64,000 bases of DNA from Ascochyta rabiei. Lineage: Eukaryota > Ascomycota > Dothideomycetes > Pleosporales > Didymellaceae. The stretch covers positions 682,001-746,000 of the forward strand of contig NC_082423.1 in the NCBI RefSeq assembly GCF_004011695.2, read 5' to 3'. This document shows positions 45,053 to 55,140 of the stretch, in pieces (position 1 is the stretch's first letter; each line of letters begins with the position of its first letter). A program made the translations under genes and the position numbers. The notes beneath the pieces are model-generated. The model was not told where the DNA came from. It saw only the letters and a list, made by a program, of their open reading frames with translations, and did not search any database.

Positions 45053-45651
45053 ATGACAGAAAAGATCGTGCTGCCCACCGAGGGCGCCCACGGCGAGCGC
45101 GACGGCACCGCAACGGCAACCTGCTACTGCGGTGCGGTACAAATCGAAGTGCCTACCGAGGGCGAGGGGCTGGTCGACGCCTTCATCTGCCACTGCACCG
45201 ACTGCCGCAAGATCACGGCGAGGCAAGCACTCACCCAATGCCGTGTCACTCTCCCAACCTAATCACGTTACGCAGCATGTTTGCCTCCAACTTCATAGTC
45301 AAAGACACGCACCTCAAGCACCTGCGCGGCCAAGACAAACTAACGCGCTTCCGCCAAAACAGCACCACGGCGACAGGCAACTACATGGAGAACTCGTTCT
45401 GCAGCGTCTGCGGCACGCTGCTGTACCGCCGCAGCTCCGGGTACCCGGGCATGAGCATCCCGCGCATAGGCACGATTGACGACTTCGCGCTGCAGGAGAC
45501 CAAGTTCAAGCCGCGCATTGAGACGTTTGAGAAGGATCGCTGTGCGTGGTTGGCGCCGGCGCGTGTGGACGAGCATGTGGATGGTGCCTACTACACGGGT
45601 GGCAAGGGATGGAAGAGCAAGCACGATGGGGTCGGTGGGAAGGGGGAGTGA
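45053..45651 (+). CDS. GFA/CENP-V-type zinc protein, two exons with a GC-AG intron
   Basis: Exons 45053-45222 and 45276-45651 (181 residues). The 53-bp intron starts GCAAGC and ends CGCAG, a GC-AG intron; CTAATC serves as branch site. Joining gives RKITAS-MFASNF in frame. Zinc ligands of the GFA fold are visible: CYCGAVQIEV (two Cys) at 24-26, CHCTDCRK about residues 47-53, and FCSVCGT in exon 2, followed by the YRRSSGYPGMSIPRIGTIDD segment. Family members include glutathione-dependent formaldehyde-activating proteins and many uncharacterised fungal proteins; the reaction here is unknown. An upstream in-frame ATG (44933) would add 40 residues without family character, so 45053 was preferred. 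Confidence 0.85.
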
Positions 45652-45756
45652 GGGGTTCAGACGCGCAATTGTCATCTGTGGTGAATTGAGCAGGGGAGGG
45701 AGAGTGTGGTAGTTGACTTGATCTTCTCATTTCCACATCGACGTCGATATATCACT

Positions 45757-46060
45757 CTCCCACTTGGTGAGAAACTTCATAGTCGTCGGCTTGATGAGAG
45801 ACTTTATAGTCGTCAGCTTAATAAGAGACTTTAGATTTGTTAGCTCAATAAAAGATTTTACAGTTGTTAGCTCAATAAGAGGCTTTACAGTTGTTAGCTC
45901 AATAAGAGACTTCATTAGTTGTTAGCTCAATAAGAGGCTTTACAGTTGTTAGCTCAATAAGAGACTTCATTAGTTGTTAGCTCAATAAGAGACTTCATTA
46001 GTTGTTAGCTCAATAAGAGACTTCATTAGTCGTCGGCTTGATGAGCGACTTCATAGTCGT
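45757..46060. repeat. 27-28-bp minisatellite between convergent genes
   Basis: About eleven units of TTAGCTCAATAAGAGACTTC-type sequence. Central units carry GTTAGCTCAATAAG, outer ones GTCGGCTTGATGAG, so centre and edges differ mainly by C/T and G/A. It fills the gap between the GFA gene end (45651) and the PIG-H gene end (46070). Its minus-strand frame with a nine-residue IELTT period is an artefact. Confidence 0.85.
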
Positions 46061-46069
46061 CGAGCATGA

Positions 46070-46799
46070 TCATTCATTCTCCATCCCCTCTGTCCTCTTC
46101 GCCCCCTCGCTCTCCCACAAGCACTTCCTCGCGCCCCTCCAAACCTCCTCCAGTATGGCCCTCCTCGGCAGCAAGCCCGGGAACACAACGACAACGTCCT
46201 CCTCCCCCTTGACCACAATGGCCAGGTAGAACCTCACCTCAAAGCCTCTAAACGCCTCGTGAATAAACAAGTCCTGGATATCCGAGGTAGGTATAAAGCG
46301 CCGACTCGGCGCCTTCAAAAACGTAGCAGCCGAAGAACTCGTCTGGACGCCGAGCCCACGAAGGAGGGTGAGAGATTCCTCTGTGCATCGATAATAAGCA
46401 CACGACGGCAAGCATAACCACAAACGGGGGGGTGGTACCAGTGTACCCGCGTCTCAGCACCACGAACAGGACCACCATGGCTCCAGGCGCAACAAACTGC
46501 CACCCCAGCCCTCCAATGGCTTCCAGCAGCGCTGCAGTCTGTGGCCCGCCGAGCGTCCAGAGTAGAATGTCCGTCGATCGCCCGTGGGTTATGCGCCATT
46601 TTGCCCATAGCGTTGTGAGGGCCAGAGCGCCGGCCACGATGCGGATCAGCAGGCCGGCATAGTAGCGCAGCTTCGCGGCCACGGTCGCAGGTGTTGGCCG
46701 GGTGGAGACGGTGAAGGAGACGGTTGACGGCGTGGGTTGGAGGGTGCGGAGGGTTTGAGCAGGGGGGGCCGTGAGGCGTGCGAGGACGGCTAGGACCAT
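46070..46799 (-). CDS. GPI15: GPI-GlcNAc transferase subunit PIG-H/Gpi15, two exons
   Basis: Exons 46799-46439 and 46380-46070 on the minus strand, 223 residues; the 58-bp intron (GTACCA...CACAG, 46438-46381) has phase 1 and joins RRGYT to EESLTLLRGLG. Two hydrophobic segments in exon 1 (RIVAGALALTTLW and FVAPGAMVVLFVV) precede the PIG-H domain: LLRGLGVQTSS, FIPTSDIQDLFIHEAFRGFE, FYLAIVVKGEEDVVVVFPGL, LPRRAILEEVWRGARKCL. PIG-H is part of the ER-membrane complex that transfers GlcNAc to phosphatidylinositol, the first step of GPI-anchor synthesis. A longer open frame exists upstream (to 47183) but overlaps the divergent gene, so ATG 46799 was chosen. Confidence 0.9.
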
Positions 46800-47043
46800 G
46801 GCGGTATCATGGGGGTGCCTGGTGGTGGTTGCGAGAAGGCAAGTACACGGGAGACGAGCAGGGGGCAGTGACGATGCGGGAAGAAGCGAGACTGGGGAAG
46901 GGCGGCCCGAGCTCAAGCTTGTGGAGGAGAGAAAGTTTACTACCTGGGAGGTTCTTGAGGTTGATGTCATCTTCAACATCAACACCAACTTCTTGATCCC
47001 TGCGTCACTCACGGAGAGAAATCTCGACACAGCCACCGCAAAT
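46800..47043. promoter_or_regulatory. Short divergent promoter, GPI15 (-) and RS-Hub1 gene (+)
   Basis: 244 bp between two start codons pointing apart, so both genes must share regulatory DNA. No TATA box is evident. CTTGAGGTTGATGTCATCTTC and CACAGCCACCGCAAATATG lie toward the plus-strand gene. Confidence 0.55.
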
Positions 47044-47694
47044 ATGCCCTCGCCCCCACCACCCCGCGCAGACCAGCGCGCCCCCTCACCCACAAAGGCA
47101 CGCTCGCGCTCCCCCCGCCGAAGCCGCAGTCCCGCGTCGCGCAAGCCCAAGAACTTCTCCGGCCTGAAGTGGAAGAACGACAAGAAAGAGTCTTCAGACC
47201 GGGATTCGCGACGGCGCGACGGCGACAGACGAGATGCAGAAAGACGGCCAGAGCGGTACGGCGGGCGAGATGACCGCGACTCTCACCGCCGTGACGACCG
47301 CGACTCTCACCGCCGTGACGACCGCGACTCCCGCCGCCGCCGCTCACGGTCGCGTGACCGACGACCACACTCGGACCGCGAGCGGCGTCCGCGCTCCGAC
47401 AAGCCCCCCAAGGACAAGGCTGCCGCCGCCGCCGCCCCTCCCGCCGCAACAGGCGAAGCCATGATCATCGTAACCGTCAACGACCGCCTAGGCACCAAGA
47501 CGCAAGTCCCCTGCCTCCCCTCGGATCCCGTCAAGGTGCTGAAAGCCATGGTGGCGGCCAAGATCGGACGGCCCGTGCATGAGATTATGCTGAAGCGGCA
47601 GGGGGAGCGGCCGTTCCATGATAGTCTGAGTCTGGCGGACTATGCCATTAGCAATGGGGTGCAGATTGATTTGGAGCTGAACACGGGGGACTAG
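47044..47694 (+). CDS. HUB1: RS-rich protein with C-terminal Hub1-type ubiquitin-like domain
   Basis: 216 residues, single exon. Residues 1-139 are low-complexity: SPTKARSRSPRRSRSPASRK, then KNFSGLKWKND, then repeats of DRDSHRR/DDRDSRRRRSRSRDRR. Residues 140-216 form a Hub1/UBL5-like fold: MIIVTVNDRLGTKTQVPC, PVKVLKAMVAAKIG, MLKRQGERPFHDSLSLADY, NGVQIDLEL. In yeast and man Hub1 is a free-standing protein of about 73 residues that binds Snu66 in the tri-snRNP without conjugation. No GG end is present here (it ends NTGD), and the usual Tyr pair is missing too. Start 47044 chosen for its AAATATG context and because the frame upstream reads into the promoter. Confidence 0.85.
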   Translation: MPSPPPPRADQRAPSPTKARSRSPRRSRSPASRKPKNFSGLKWKNDKKESSDRDSRRRDGDRRDAERRPERYGGRDDRDSHRRDDRDSHRRDDRDSRRRRSRSRDRRPHSDRERRPRSDKPPKDKAAAAAAPPAATGEAMIIVTVNDRLGTKTQVPCLPSDPVKVLKAMVAAKIGRPVHEIMLKRQGERPFHDSLSLADYAISNGVQIDLELNTGD

Positions 47695-47809
47695 AAGGAC
47701 TGGTGTTGGATTGGGGGGGCGGTGGAAGTCGACGCGAGAGAAGGATAGCGGGGAGGTAGATACCCAGATGGCTTTTTTTTTTTGGATTCTTGGAATTTCG
47801 TCAGAGTGT

Positions 47810-48055
47810 GAAGTGTCCAGTGTCCAGTGTCCATTGTCAAGTGCCGAGTGTCAAGTGTTAAGTGTTAAGTGGTGAGTGTCGAGTATTCAGTGTTAAGTGT
47901 CAAGTTTTAGGTGTCTAGTGTCCAGTGTGAAATGTTAAGTATAGAGTGTCAAGTATCAAGCGTCAAGTGTCAAGTATCAAGCGTCAAGTGTCAAGTATCA
48001 AGCGTCAAGTGTCAAGTATCAAGCGTCAATTGTCAAGTATCAAGCGTCAAGCGTG
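47810..48055. repeat. GTGTCAA heptamer minisatellite 3' of the RS-Hub1 gene
   Basis: Imperfect seven-base units (GTGTCAA, GTGTTAA, GTGTCCA) from 47810, becoming a regular 21-bp higher unit (GTGTCAAGTATCAAGCGTCAA) from about 47946. A T11 run lies at 47772. The repeat lies between the ends of two convergent genes. ORFs with QVSSVKC or RQVSSIK periods come from it. Confidence 0.85.
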
Positions 48056-48104
48056 GCGTTGGAACGGGGTATCTCACATCTTTATCTCTGTTTCACAAGG
48101 TTCA

Positions 48105-49898
48105 TCACTCCCCAGCATCCTCCTCACTGACATTCTTATACCGATTCGGATCCAGGCCCTTTTTCTTGGCATACCGCTCATTCACCACCTCCACAGGCTC
48201 CTGTCTCTCCCTCTGCAGCACGGGTATATAGTTCCCCTTGGCTCTCCCGAAATTCCCTCCATCGAACACGCGCGGCCCGCCCTTTGCGGTAGCCCCCTGA
48301 CTCTGGGCCTCGCTGGCCATCTCTCGGTCCAGCGTGCTATCACCTAGATTGGAGATGCGGTCAAGCAGCAACCCAGACAGCGTCTCGTCGATCTTGTCCC
48401 CGCGCCACACTTCCCACACGTCGTCGACGACGCCGCCCCGGCCCCACTTGCCACGGCCCATGGATGGTATGCCTTTGAGCGTTTTGGTGCTCTTGGACTC
48501 CACGCCGCCTTCGTCGCCCACGTACACCCACTGCAGCCGGTCTTGGTACCCTGTCTCGCGCTCCTCGGAGCTCTGCACTTCGGATGCGTGCGGGAAGATG
48601 CAGTCCCACAGCACCAGAGGGGCGTCGCTGGCCATTTCGTACTTGGGCCGTGTAGGGTTTGCATCCATGTCGAGCAGGGCCGTGACGAGGGAAGGGCTCT
48701 CGAGACGCTGGCCGATGAGGAACAGGATGCTGATGAGCGAGCGGACCTGGTGCCATAGGAACGCCGAGCCGTGGAGTGTGAAGCAGTACATCTTCGCTTG
48801 GTCTGCTGCAGTGGGAGACTGCAGGGCGGCGTGCGACAGAAACGAGGGGATAGATAGCAGCGAGACCTCGTCAATCGAGGCGTGGAAGATGCGCCGCTTG
48901 AAGTTTGTGAGTTGTTTGCTGGCGTCGATTTTGCAGAAGTTGCGGAAGTCGTGCAGCCCCACCAGTCGATCGCAGCCGTCCTGCATGGCGGCCACGTCGA
49001 GCCAGCCTTCACGCATGGGTTGGCCGTCAGGCGTAGAGGAGTTGGGGTGGTAGAGCCCTGCTGAGCCGGGCACGGGCGCGAAACACGGGTTGGTGAAGAA
49101 GTACTTGTAGCGTCGCTCTTTGCAGGAGAAGCGTGCGCTGAAGTCGGCGGGTGGGTTGGGACACCAGGCGTACACGCGGATGTCGGGAGGCAGGACACGG
49201 TTGAGGAGCTGGATGTAGGGGAGTTCGTCGGTGAGGTCGTTGAAGGGCTTCGTTGCTGGCCCGCTGTCGGGGCCGAGGAGGTCGGTCGCGGAGTCTCCGA
49301 TTGTTCCTGCGTCCAATTCCAAGTCCTCTGGGCTCTCTGCAGGCTTCGTCTTGGGAAGCGGCCTATTGCTGCGCACTCGAATGCCAACGACCTGTCCAAA
49401 GGCGCTGACGCCTCTGTCTGTGCGCCCGCATTTCGAGTAGTCGCAGCCGTCCCAGTTGACATCTGCGCCGTCTCTGTCCCACGCCGCAAACGTCTTCCTG
49501 TCGACTCTGCTGTAGTCGGTGTCGCTCCCCTCGGGCGGCGCAGGGCTGATGACGCGCGTCTTGATCAGCGCCTTCCACAGCTCCTCCTCGATGGTGGGCA
49601 GCGGCGTCTTGTTGTTGTTGTGGTGCTCGAAGCCATTGTACTTCTGCCCCAGGTAGGCGAACTTCAGCGCAATGAGCCGGGTGCTGTACTTGGACGCATC
49701 GAACGCTTTGGGCGGCGCTTTGGGCGGTTTGCAGAAGGGAGCCGGCTTGGAATCGTCGTCGAGCGTAGGCGCTGCAGGGGTTGTAGGCGCGCCCGTCGCC
49801 TGTGTTGCTGCCCCCTCGCTGCTCTTGGCCTGCTGCTCCAGCTCTTGTATGCGCGCAATCAACTGCTGCTGCGACCACTTCTCGTACCCCTCGGCCAT
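48105..49898 (-). CDS. DEG1: tRNA pseudouridine(38/39) synthase Pus3/Deg1
   Basis: 597 residues from ATG 49898, single exon. Family blocks: IALKFAYLGQKYNGFEHH at 76-93, PTIEEELWKALIKTRVI, SKCGRTDRGVSAFGQV at 155-170 with catalytic Asp161, then LNRVLPPDIRVYAWCP, FSARFSCKERRYKYFF, GLHDFRNFCKID and FLWHQVRSLISILFLIG. This order is that of TruA-type enzymes of the Deg1/Pus3 branch, which modify U38/U39 of the anticodon arm. It is longer than yeast Deg1 because of a charged linker (ESPEDLELDAGTIGDS) and a C-terminal extension. The frame stays open upstream: ATG 50051 would add 51 residues rich in Arg, Ser and Leu that look like a mitochondrial presequence. Translation could start at either. Confidence 0.92.
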   Translation of the reverse strand: MAEGYEKWSQQQLIARIQELEQQAKSSEGAATQATGAPTTPAAPTLDDDSKPAPFCKPPKAPPKAFDASKYSTRLIALKFAYLGQKYNGFEHHNNNKTPLPTIEEELWKALIKTRVISPAPPEGSDTDYSRVDRKTFAAWDRDGADVNWDGCDYSKCGRTDRGVSAFGQVVGIRVRSNRPLPKTKPAESPEDLELDAGTIGDSATDLLGPDSGPATKPFNDLTDELPYIQLLNRVLPPDIRVYAWCPNPPADFSARFSCKERRYKYFFTNPCFAPVPGSAGLYHPNSSTPDGQPMREGWLDVAAMQDGCDRLVGLHDFRNFCKIDASKQLTNFKRRIFHASIDEVSLLSIPSFLSHAALQSPTAADQAKMYCFTLHGSAFLWHQVRSLISILFLIGQRLESPSLVTALLDMDANPTRPKYEMASDAPLVLWDCIFPHASEVQSSEERETGYQDRLQWVYVGDEGGVESKSTKTLKGIPSMGRGKWGRGGVVDDVWEVWRGDKIDETLSGLLLDRISNLGDSTLDREMASEAQSQGATAKGGPRVFDGGNFGRAKGNYIPVLQRERQEPVEVVNERYAKKKGLDPNRYKNVSEEDAGE

Positions 49899-50051
49899 GA
49901 TCTTGCGTGAAGCCGGCGCTCTCTCCTGCCGTTGTACACGCACGGGGACTCTCGAAAGCTTGTGGAAGCTGCGCCGTGTGCAGAAGAGGCGGTGCAGGGA
50001 CTGCTGGAATTCGGGGAATGCGTGGGGCAGCGGCGTGAATAGCTGCCGCAT

Positions 50052-50759
50052 TGCTTGGTGGGATGCAAGATGACTCTCCAATCTTTTTCCATCATGACGC
50101 TCTATGCAGGGTCCAATTGCTAGCGCGTCTTCCTTCACAACACTCACAACACTCCATCGACCTCCAGCACCTCTCGTCTGCCTCATCCACTGCCTTGCTC
50201 GGCATCGGCATCATGACCTTGCAACCGGGGTGGAGCCACAAACTACGGCACCGTGTCTGCCTTGGCCTCGCACAGTCAACAGCACATGACTCACACAGGT
50301 GGACTGTACACCACTAGGCAGCAGCTCAAGACCGCTGCCTTATAAAGACTCGCGTTTTCCGTCTGAGCGCGCCCCGGCAACCTCTCTGTTTTCCTTCATC
50401 GGGCCCATAGTAACGTGCGACTCTGACGTTGAAGCATCGAAGCTCGTACTTCCATATCTCCTCGACTTGTGGTTGGCTGAAACCACACTTCAGGCACCCA
50501 TCTGGAGTGGATGACTGATCGAGGCAGCACCACTGTGCTCTGGGAGGCCTCCGAACCTTGCAACAACTCTCTGGGCGTTTTACTGTGCATAAATAGACTC
50601 GTTTGGTTCTCTTTACTCTTTCTTGCACATTTACTCTCTGAATTGCTGTCAATCATCTCGCCGTCAATCATCTGAGTGACCGCTATTCCAAGCTGATACC
50701 CTGACACCCCCTCTGTCTTCTACCTTTTCAAAAAATAAAACCCCCCCAAAAAATTCACA
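50052..50759. promoter_or_regulatory. Divergent intergenic region, DEG1 (-) and VIT-VWA gene (+)
   Basis: About 710 bp (860 if DEG1 starts at 49898). Just before the VIT-VWA start lies an A/C-rich leader (AAAAAATAAAACCCCCCCAA) after a pyrimidine-rich stretch. Small frames here have no family features. Confidence 0.5.
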
Positions 50760-53700
50760 ATGTTCGGTCAGACGCAGCCCGTCTGCGGACTCTACTACAA
50801 CATCCCCTGCAATGGTGGCATGCAGCAAGCGTATCTCCCCCAAGTCGAAGTCAAAGTACATGCCAGCATCCTTGCAACCACGTCTCGAACCGTGCTCAAA
50901 CAGACGTTCGCAAATCCTTCCACAACCAGAGGCATTCGTGAAGTTCGTTACACATTTCCCCTCTACGATGGGGTGAGCGTGGTAGGCTTCTCGTGCCAAG
51001 TTGGCAATCGCACGATCGTCGGCGAAGTCAAAGAAAAAGAGAGTGCGAAGGCACTATTCAAAAACGCTGTAGCTAGAGGCGAGACAGCAGGCTTGCTCGA
51101 GCAGCTTCCCGCAGCATCAGACGTCTTCACTACCACCATCGGCAACATTCCGCCGAGTGCAAGAGTCGTCATCAACATCACCTACCTTGGCGAGCTGAAG
51201 CATGATATGGAAGTGGATGGCATCAGATTCACTATCCCCACCAGTATCTCTCCACGGTATGGAAGTTTTGGTAGAACTCAATCTTTTCCGCATCTGCAGA
51301 TGGACGGTGTCATCTCAATTACCGTGGATGCTGAAACGGCAGAGGGGTCTTTCATCCAAAAGTTACAGTCACCAACGCATCCCATTTCCATGTCCATGGG
51401 CACGACTTCTGTCGAACCAGATGCAGTGCCATCAATGAGCAAGGCTTCTGCTACGCTGAGCCTGGGAACTGCGCACCTCGAGACCGATTTCATCTTGCAG
51501 ATCATTGCAAAGGATACTGGTATTCCCAGAGCCGTCCTTGAGACTCACCCGTCCATTTCGAATCACCGAGCACTGATGGCTACACTTGTACCCAAATTTG
51601 CACTCCCTGGAGAGAAGCCAGAGATCGTCTTTGTATGCGACCAAAGTGGCAGCATGGAGGGGACCAGAATGGATCTTGCTATCGAAGCGCTTCAAGTTTT
51701 TTTGAAGTCTCTCCCAGTGGGAGTCAAGTTCAACATATGTTCTTTTGGCAGCGAACATTCATTCATGCTGCCCAAGAGCGTCTCATACAATCAAGAGACT
51801 CTTGATTACGCTACTCACTATGTAGGAAAGCTTCAGGCCAATTATGGGGGCACAGAAATGCTCCGCCCACTGCAAGCAACCATTGAAAATCGTTACAAAG
51901 ACATGCCGCTGGACGTTATCTTGTTGACTGACGGGGAGACCTGGAATCAACAAGATGTGTTCGACTACCTTAACAAGCAGATCCAGGTGGAGAGAGCTCC
52001 GATCCGAGTCTTTACTCTAGGCATCGGAAGCGGGGTCTCACATGCGCTCATCGAGGGAATTGCGAAAGCAGGCAATGGCTTCTCGCAGTCTGTACAAGAA
52101 GGCGAGAAAATGAGCGGTAAAGTTGTGCGAATGCTCAAGGGCGCTTTGTCCCCACATGTGGACAACTACACGCTGGAGGTGAAGTATACAGCCGCTGAAG
52201 AGAGCGATGACTTCGAGATTGTCGAGAAGGTGGCAGATAGTTTGAAGGTCAAGCTCGATTTGAAAGACAAGGAAGATAAATTCAATGACGTAAGTACGGT
52301 CCATTTGAGCATATTCCGGACTCGCACTGACTACCCACAGAAGCAACAGAAGAAGCCAATTTCACTGTTCGACACATCCGCAGATCTTGACGACAACCTC
52401 CCAATAGTGAACAGAATGACCAGGGAAGACCGCTATGCCCACCTTATGCCGATACCATCCCCAAAGATTCTTCAAGCCCCTCAAGAAATCCCACCCCTTT
52501 TTGCATTCAACCGCACAACCGTGTACCTACTTCTCGGACCAGAAGCTCCTCGCGCCACACCAACTTCCGTCATACTTCGCGGCACAAGCAACCATGGGCC
52601 CCTTGAACTCGAGATACCGATACAGGTCCTCGACTCTCCAAGCGAGACGATCCACCAGCTCGCCGCCAAAAAGGCTGTATCAGAGCTAGAACAAGGTCGC
52701 GGTTGGCTCGCAGCCGCACGCGATGCAGACGGCCAACTACTCAAAACACGGTTCGATGGCCGGTTCAGCGATATGGTTGAGCGCGAAGCCGTGCGCTTGG
52801 GCGTGCAGTTCCAAGTTGGTGGAAAGTGGTGCTCGTTCGTCGCGACTGAGAAGACGCCTAAAAATAAGACGGATCAGATGGACTTGGACTGGGAATACCT
52901 GGAAGACGAGAAACGGACAGAACGGACGGAGCAAAGGTCCTTGTTCGCTGGCATGGGTTTTGGGCAGGTGGCTCAGCAGCAAACAACGCAACAGCAGTCT
53001 TTATTTGGTCAGCAGCCAGCGAATTCAGGAGCGAGGCTGTTTTCAACGTCTCTGTCTCATTCGGCAAGAAGCGGTAACCATGGTGGAGGCTTCGTCGGTG
53101 CATCAACAGTCAACCACCAAAACCCAAGCGCGATGATGCAACAACAGCAACAACAGCAACAACAGAAACAGTGGTCGATGCCCTCTGGCACTTCTTCTTT
53201 GTTCGGCTCGTCTGCCTCTCCTGCTGCACCATCTCTCAGAAGTGTTGCGGCTAATGAGCCATATGATTTGTCCCACAGTCAAATGGCAAAGCCAGCATTC
53301 GGACAGATCAAAGCTTCTCCACCATTCTTTGGGGGAGCTAGCTCAGCTGGTGTGTCGTCAGCACCGGCAGCCCATGCACTGCAAGACTACCAGATGCAGT
53401 GCATGATGCTTGAACAGCAAAACAAGAAACGTCTTCTCATGTCTAAACAACCAACCGGACACGAGGCTCTTGAACAATCTGCTGTTACTGACCGCAACGC
53501 CAATTTTTACTCAGGCTTTGCTGCTGGTGCAAACAACTTCAGTCCCCTCGCCTCCCACGGCGCAGAAGCGAGCGGTGGCTTTTCTGCGTACGGCGCCCAA
53601 GAACCCTCCAGTCCGGGATATCACCAGTACTCCAAGACACTACCAGGACGCTCTTCTTCTCGACCACAACCAGATGAGTCGGCACAGGGCCAGGATCTCT

Positions 53701-54548
53701 CCTCTGGTGTTGGCGATGAAGCTCCGCTCGAGAACTTCGACTTTGACTCATTCCTCCATGAAGGTAAAGATGATGCGGTGTTGAACAAGGTGAAACAGAG
53801 AGATCTCAAGGACCATGTCTTCGAGAGCACGGAAAAGCAGACGCCGGCTGCATCATCCTTCTCTGTGAACTCATCAGACTACGCCCATAACTCACCAGGT
53901 TACGCGCCTAACTTATCGCGTTTTGCGCCCACATCGCCACAGTACTCTCCCACATCACCAGTATACTCTCCCACATCACCAGTATACTCTCCCACATCAC
54001 CAGTATACTCTCCCACATCACCAGTATACTCTCCTACATCACCAGTATACTCTCCTACATCACCAGTATACTCTCCTACATCACCAGTATACTCTCTCGC
54101 TTCACCGGTATACTCTATCGCTTTACCACAATACTCCCCTTCATCCCCACGGTACTCTTCCCCATCACTGCGAGACGGCTCACAAACCCCATCGCCACCT
54201 TCTCACCCCTTATCACCCGACGCCCTCCTCCTACTATTAATCAAACACCAATTCTTCAACGGCTCCTTCGCCTACAACGCCCCCATACTCGAGCATCTCG
54301 GTACCTCCGTCGCGGAATTCAACCAGTGCCTGCTAGACGCCAGCCTCGAGTCCAACAACGCCGGCGACTCCGTTGCACTCTTCACAGCGTTGTTGGTCGT
54401 CTACATGGAGCGGAAAATGCAGGAATTTCAGGGCGCGTGGGAGTTGGTGGTTGAGAAGGCGAGGGCGTGGTTAGAGGAGGTGTGCGCCGATCACGACGGG
54501 GATACAGGTGTGCTTTTGAAAGCTGCAGGCGCGTTGGTTGCGGCATGA
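50760..54548 (+). CDS. VIT-VWA domain protein with RNA polymerase II CTD-like heptads
   Basis: The frame is open for 1262 codons; a likely 51-bp in-frame intron (GTAAGT...CACAG, 52290-52340) makes 1245 residues. N-terminal VIT domain (about 10-140: [48 protein letters not shown]). VWA domain about 285-460 with MIDAS DQSGS at 294-298 and LLTDGETWN. Then a linker, a Gln run near 775-785, and GF-type low complexity. Residues about 1044-1118 hold heptads YSPTSPV, eight near perfect and four degenerate, as in the Rpb1 tail. A final helical domain ([20 protein letters not shown] to [12 protein letters not shown]) resembles the end of other fungal VIT-VWA proteins. Function unknown; VIT-VWA proteins act as scaffolds. 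The heptads may bind CTD readers or kinases. Confidence 0.85.
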   Translation: MFGQTQPVCGLYYNIPCNGGMQQAYLPQVEVKVHASILATTSRTVLKQTFANPSTTRGIREVRYTFPLYDGVSVVGFSCQVGNRTIVGEVKEKESAKALFKNAVARGETAGLLEQLPAASDVFTTTIGNIPPSARVVINITYLGELKHDMEVDGIRFTIPTSISPRYGSFGRTQSFPHLQMDGVISITVDAETAEGSFIQKLQSPTHPISMSMGTTSVEPDAVPSMSKASATLSLGTAHLETDFILQIIAKDTGIPRAVLETHPSISNHRALMATLVPKFALPGEKPEIVFVCDQSGSMEGTRMDLAIEALQVFLKSLPVGVKFNICSFGSEHSFMLPKSVSYNQETLDYATHYVGKLQANYGGTEMLRPLQATIENRYKDMPLDVILLTDGETWNQQDVFDYLNKQIQVERAPIRVFTLGIGSGVSHALIEGIAKAGNGFSQSVQEGEKMSGKVVRMLKGALSPHVDNYTLEVKYTAAEESDDFEIVEKVADSLKVKLDLKDKEDKFNDVSTVHLSIFRTRTDYPQKQQKKPISLFDTSADLDDNLPIVNRMTREDRYAHLMPIPSPKILQAPQEIPPLFAFNRTTVYLLLGPEAPRATPTSVILRGTSNHGPLELEIPIQVLDSPSETIHQLAAKKAVSELEQGRGWLAAARDADGQLLKTRFDGRFSDMVEREAVRLGVQFQVGGKWCSFVATEKTPKNKTDQMDLDWEYLEDEKRTERTEQRSLFAGMGFGQVAQQQTTQQQSLFGQQPANSGARLFSTSLSHSARSGNHGGGFVGASTVNHQNPSAMMQQQQQQQQQKQWSMPSGTSSLFGSSASPAAPSLRSVAANEPYDLSHSQMAKPAFGQIKASPPFFGGASSAGVSSAPAAHALQDYQMQCMMLEQQNKKRLLMSKQPTGHEALEQSAVTDRNANFYSGFAAGANNFSPLASHGAEASGGFSAYGAQEPSSPGYHQYSKTLPGRSSSRPQPDESAQGQDLSSGVGDEAPLENFDFDSFLHEGKDDAVLNKVKQRDLKDHVFESTEKQTPAASSFSVNSSDYAHNSPGYAPNLSRFAPTSPQYSPTSPVYSPTSPVYSPTSPVYSPTSPVYSPTSPVYSPTSPVYSPTSPVYSLASPVYSIALPQYSPSSPRYSSPSLRDGSQTPSPPSHPLSPDALLLLLIKHQFFNGSFAYNAPILEHLGTSVAEFNQCLLDASLESNNAGDSVALFTALLVVYMERKMQEFQGAWELVVEKARAWLEEVCADHDGDTGVLLKAAGALVAA
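53940..54165 (+). repeat. 21-bp coding repeat for YSPTSPV heptads
   Basis: About eleven units of TACTCTCCCACATCACCAGTA. The central units are nearly identical, with CCC/CCT the main change, while the last four have drifted (CTCGCTTCACCG, ATCGCTTTACCA). Near identity at DNA level suggests recent expansion by slippage or unequal exchange, so copy number may vary between strains. Confidence 0.9.
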
Positions 54549-55140
54549 GATGGTCGAACAATAGGGCGGAGAGAGTAGGAAATCGGCTTCAAGCGACGCA
54601 CACAACCCATCCGTCCGTAGATACAAAAGCAATGCATTTGATTTGCAAAACGCAAAATCAACAGCTTCTTTCACACGGCTCCGTCTCCTCACTCCAAAAT
54701 ACAATAATCCCCACCTCCGACTCTTTAACCTGGATCAGAGTACCCTCCTATCTAACTCCCTGGAAACTACTTCAGGTAGCCCCCCTCACACACCAAACAC
54801 CACCAACAACGCCAATCACTTGACATCAACATCACTCACCAACCGCTAGTGCAGATGTATGTGTAGCAACCTTCCCATCGCCGTAGTTTAGTAGACGTGT
54901 ACCTCACCATCGAGTCAGTCAATCAGCACTGCTACCAAGTAATCTTCGGCACTGAATTGCAGAGGAGTAGACGAAGCTAGCAACACTGCGGCACAGACAA
55001 TTTTGACAGTCACCATGTCCAAAACGATGTCGAAGACATGAAAGTGACCAGTCCAATCTGGACTGCAGCTGGAATTCCGACTATGTGGGAGAGTTAATAC
55101 AACACTTTCAAGTCGACGAAGGAAGCTCTGTAGTAAGAAC
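54549..55140. other. 3' flank of the VIT-VWA gene and upstream of a small orphan
   Basis: No supported gene. A 118-codon frame across the end of the VIT-VWA gene (54467-54823) and a 75-codon frame at 54915-55142 lack features. A-rich stretches and a CACCAAACACCACCAACAAC run are present. Confidence 0.45.

Noticed and set aside
46771..47183. Longer N-termini for GPI15 (to 47183) and the RS-Hub1 protein (from 46771)
   Set aside because: The two would overlap head to head; the inner ATGs give the family-like starts and leave room for a promoter.
47911..48347. Frames with QVSSVKC or RQVSSIK periods
   Set aside because: Translations of the GTGTCAA minisatellite.
48344..49489. 381-codon minus-strand frame within DEG1
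   Set aside because: Ser/Thr/Arg-rich shadow in another frame of the pseudouridine synthase gene.
53923..54240. 105-codon frame with HHQYTLP repeats
   Set aside because: Shadow frame of the YSPTSPV-coding repeat.
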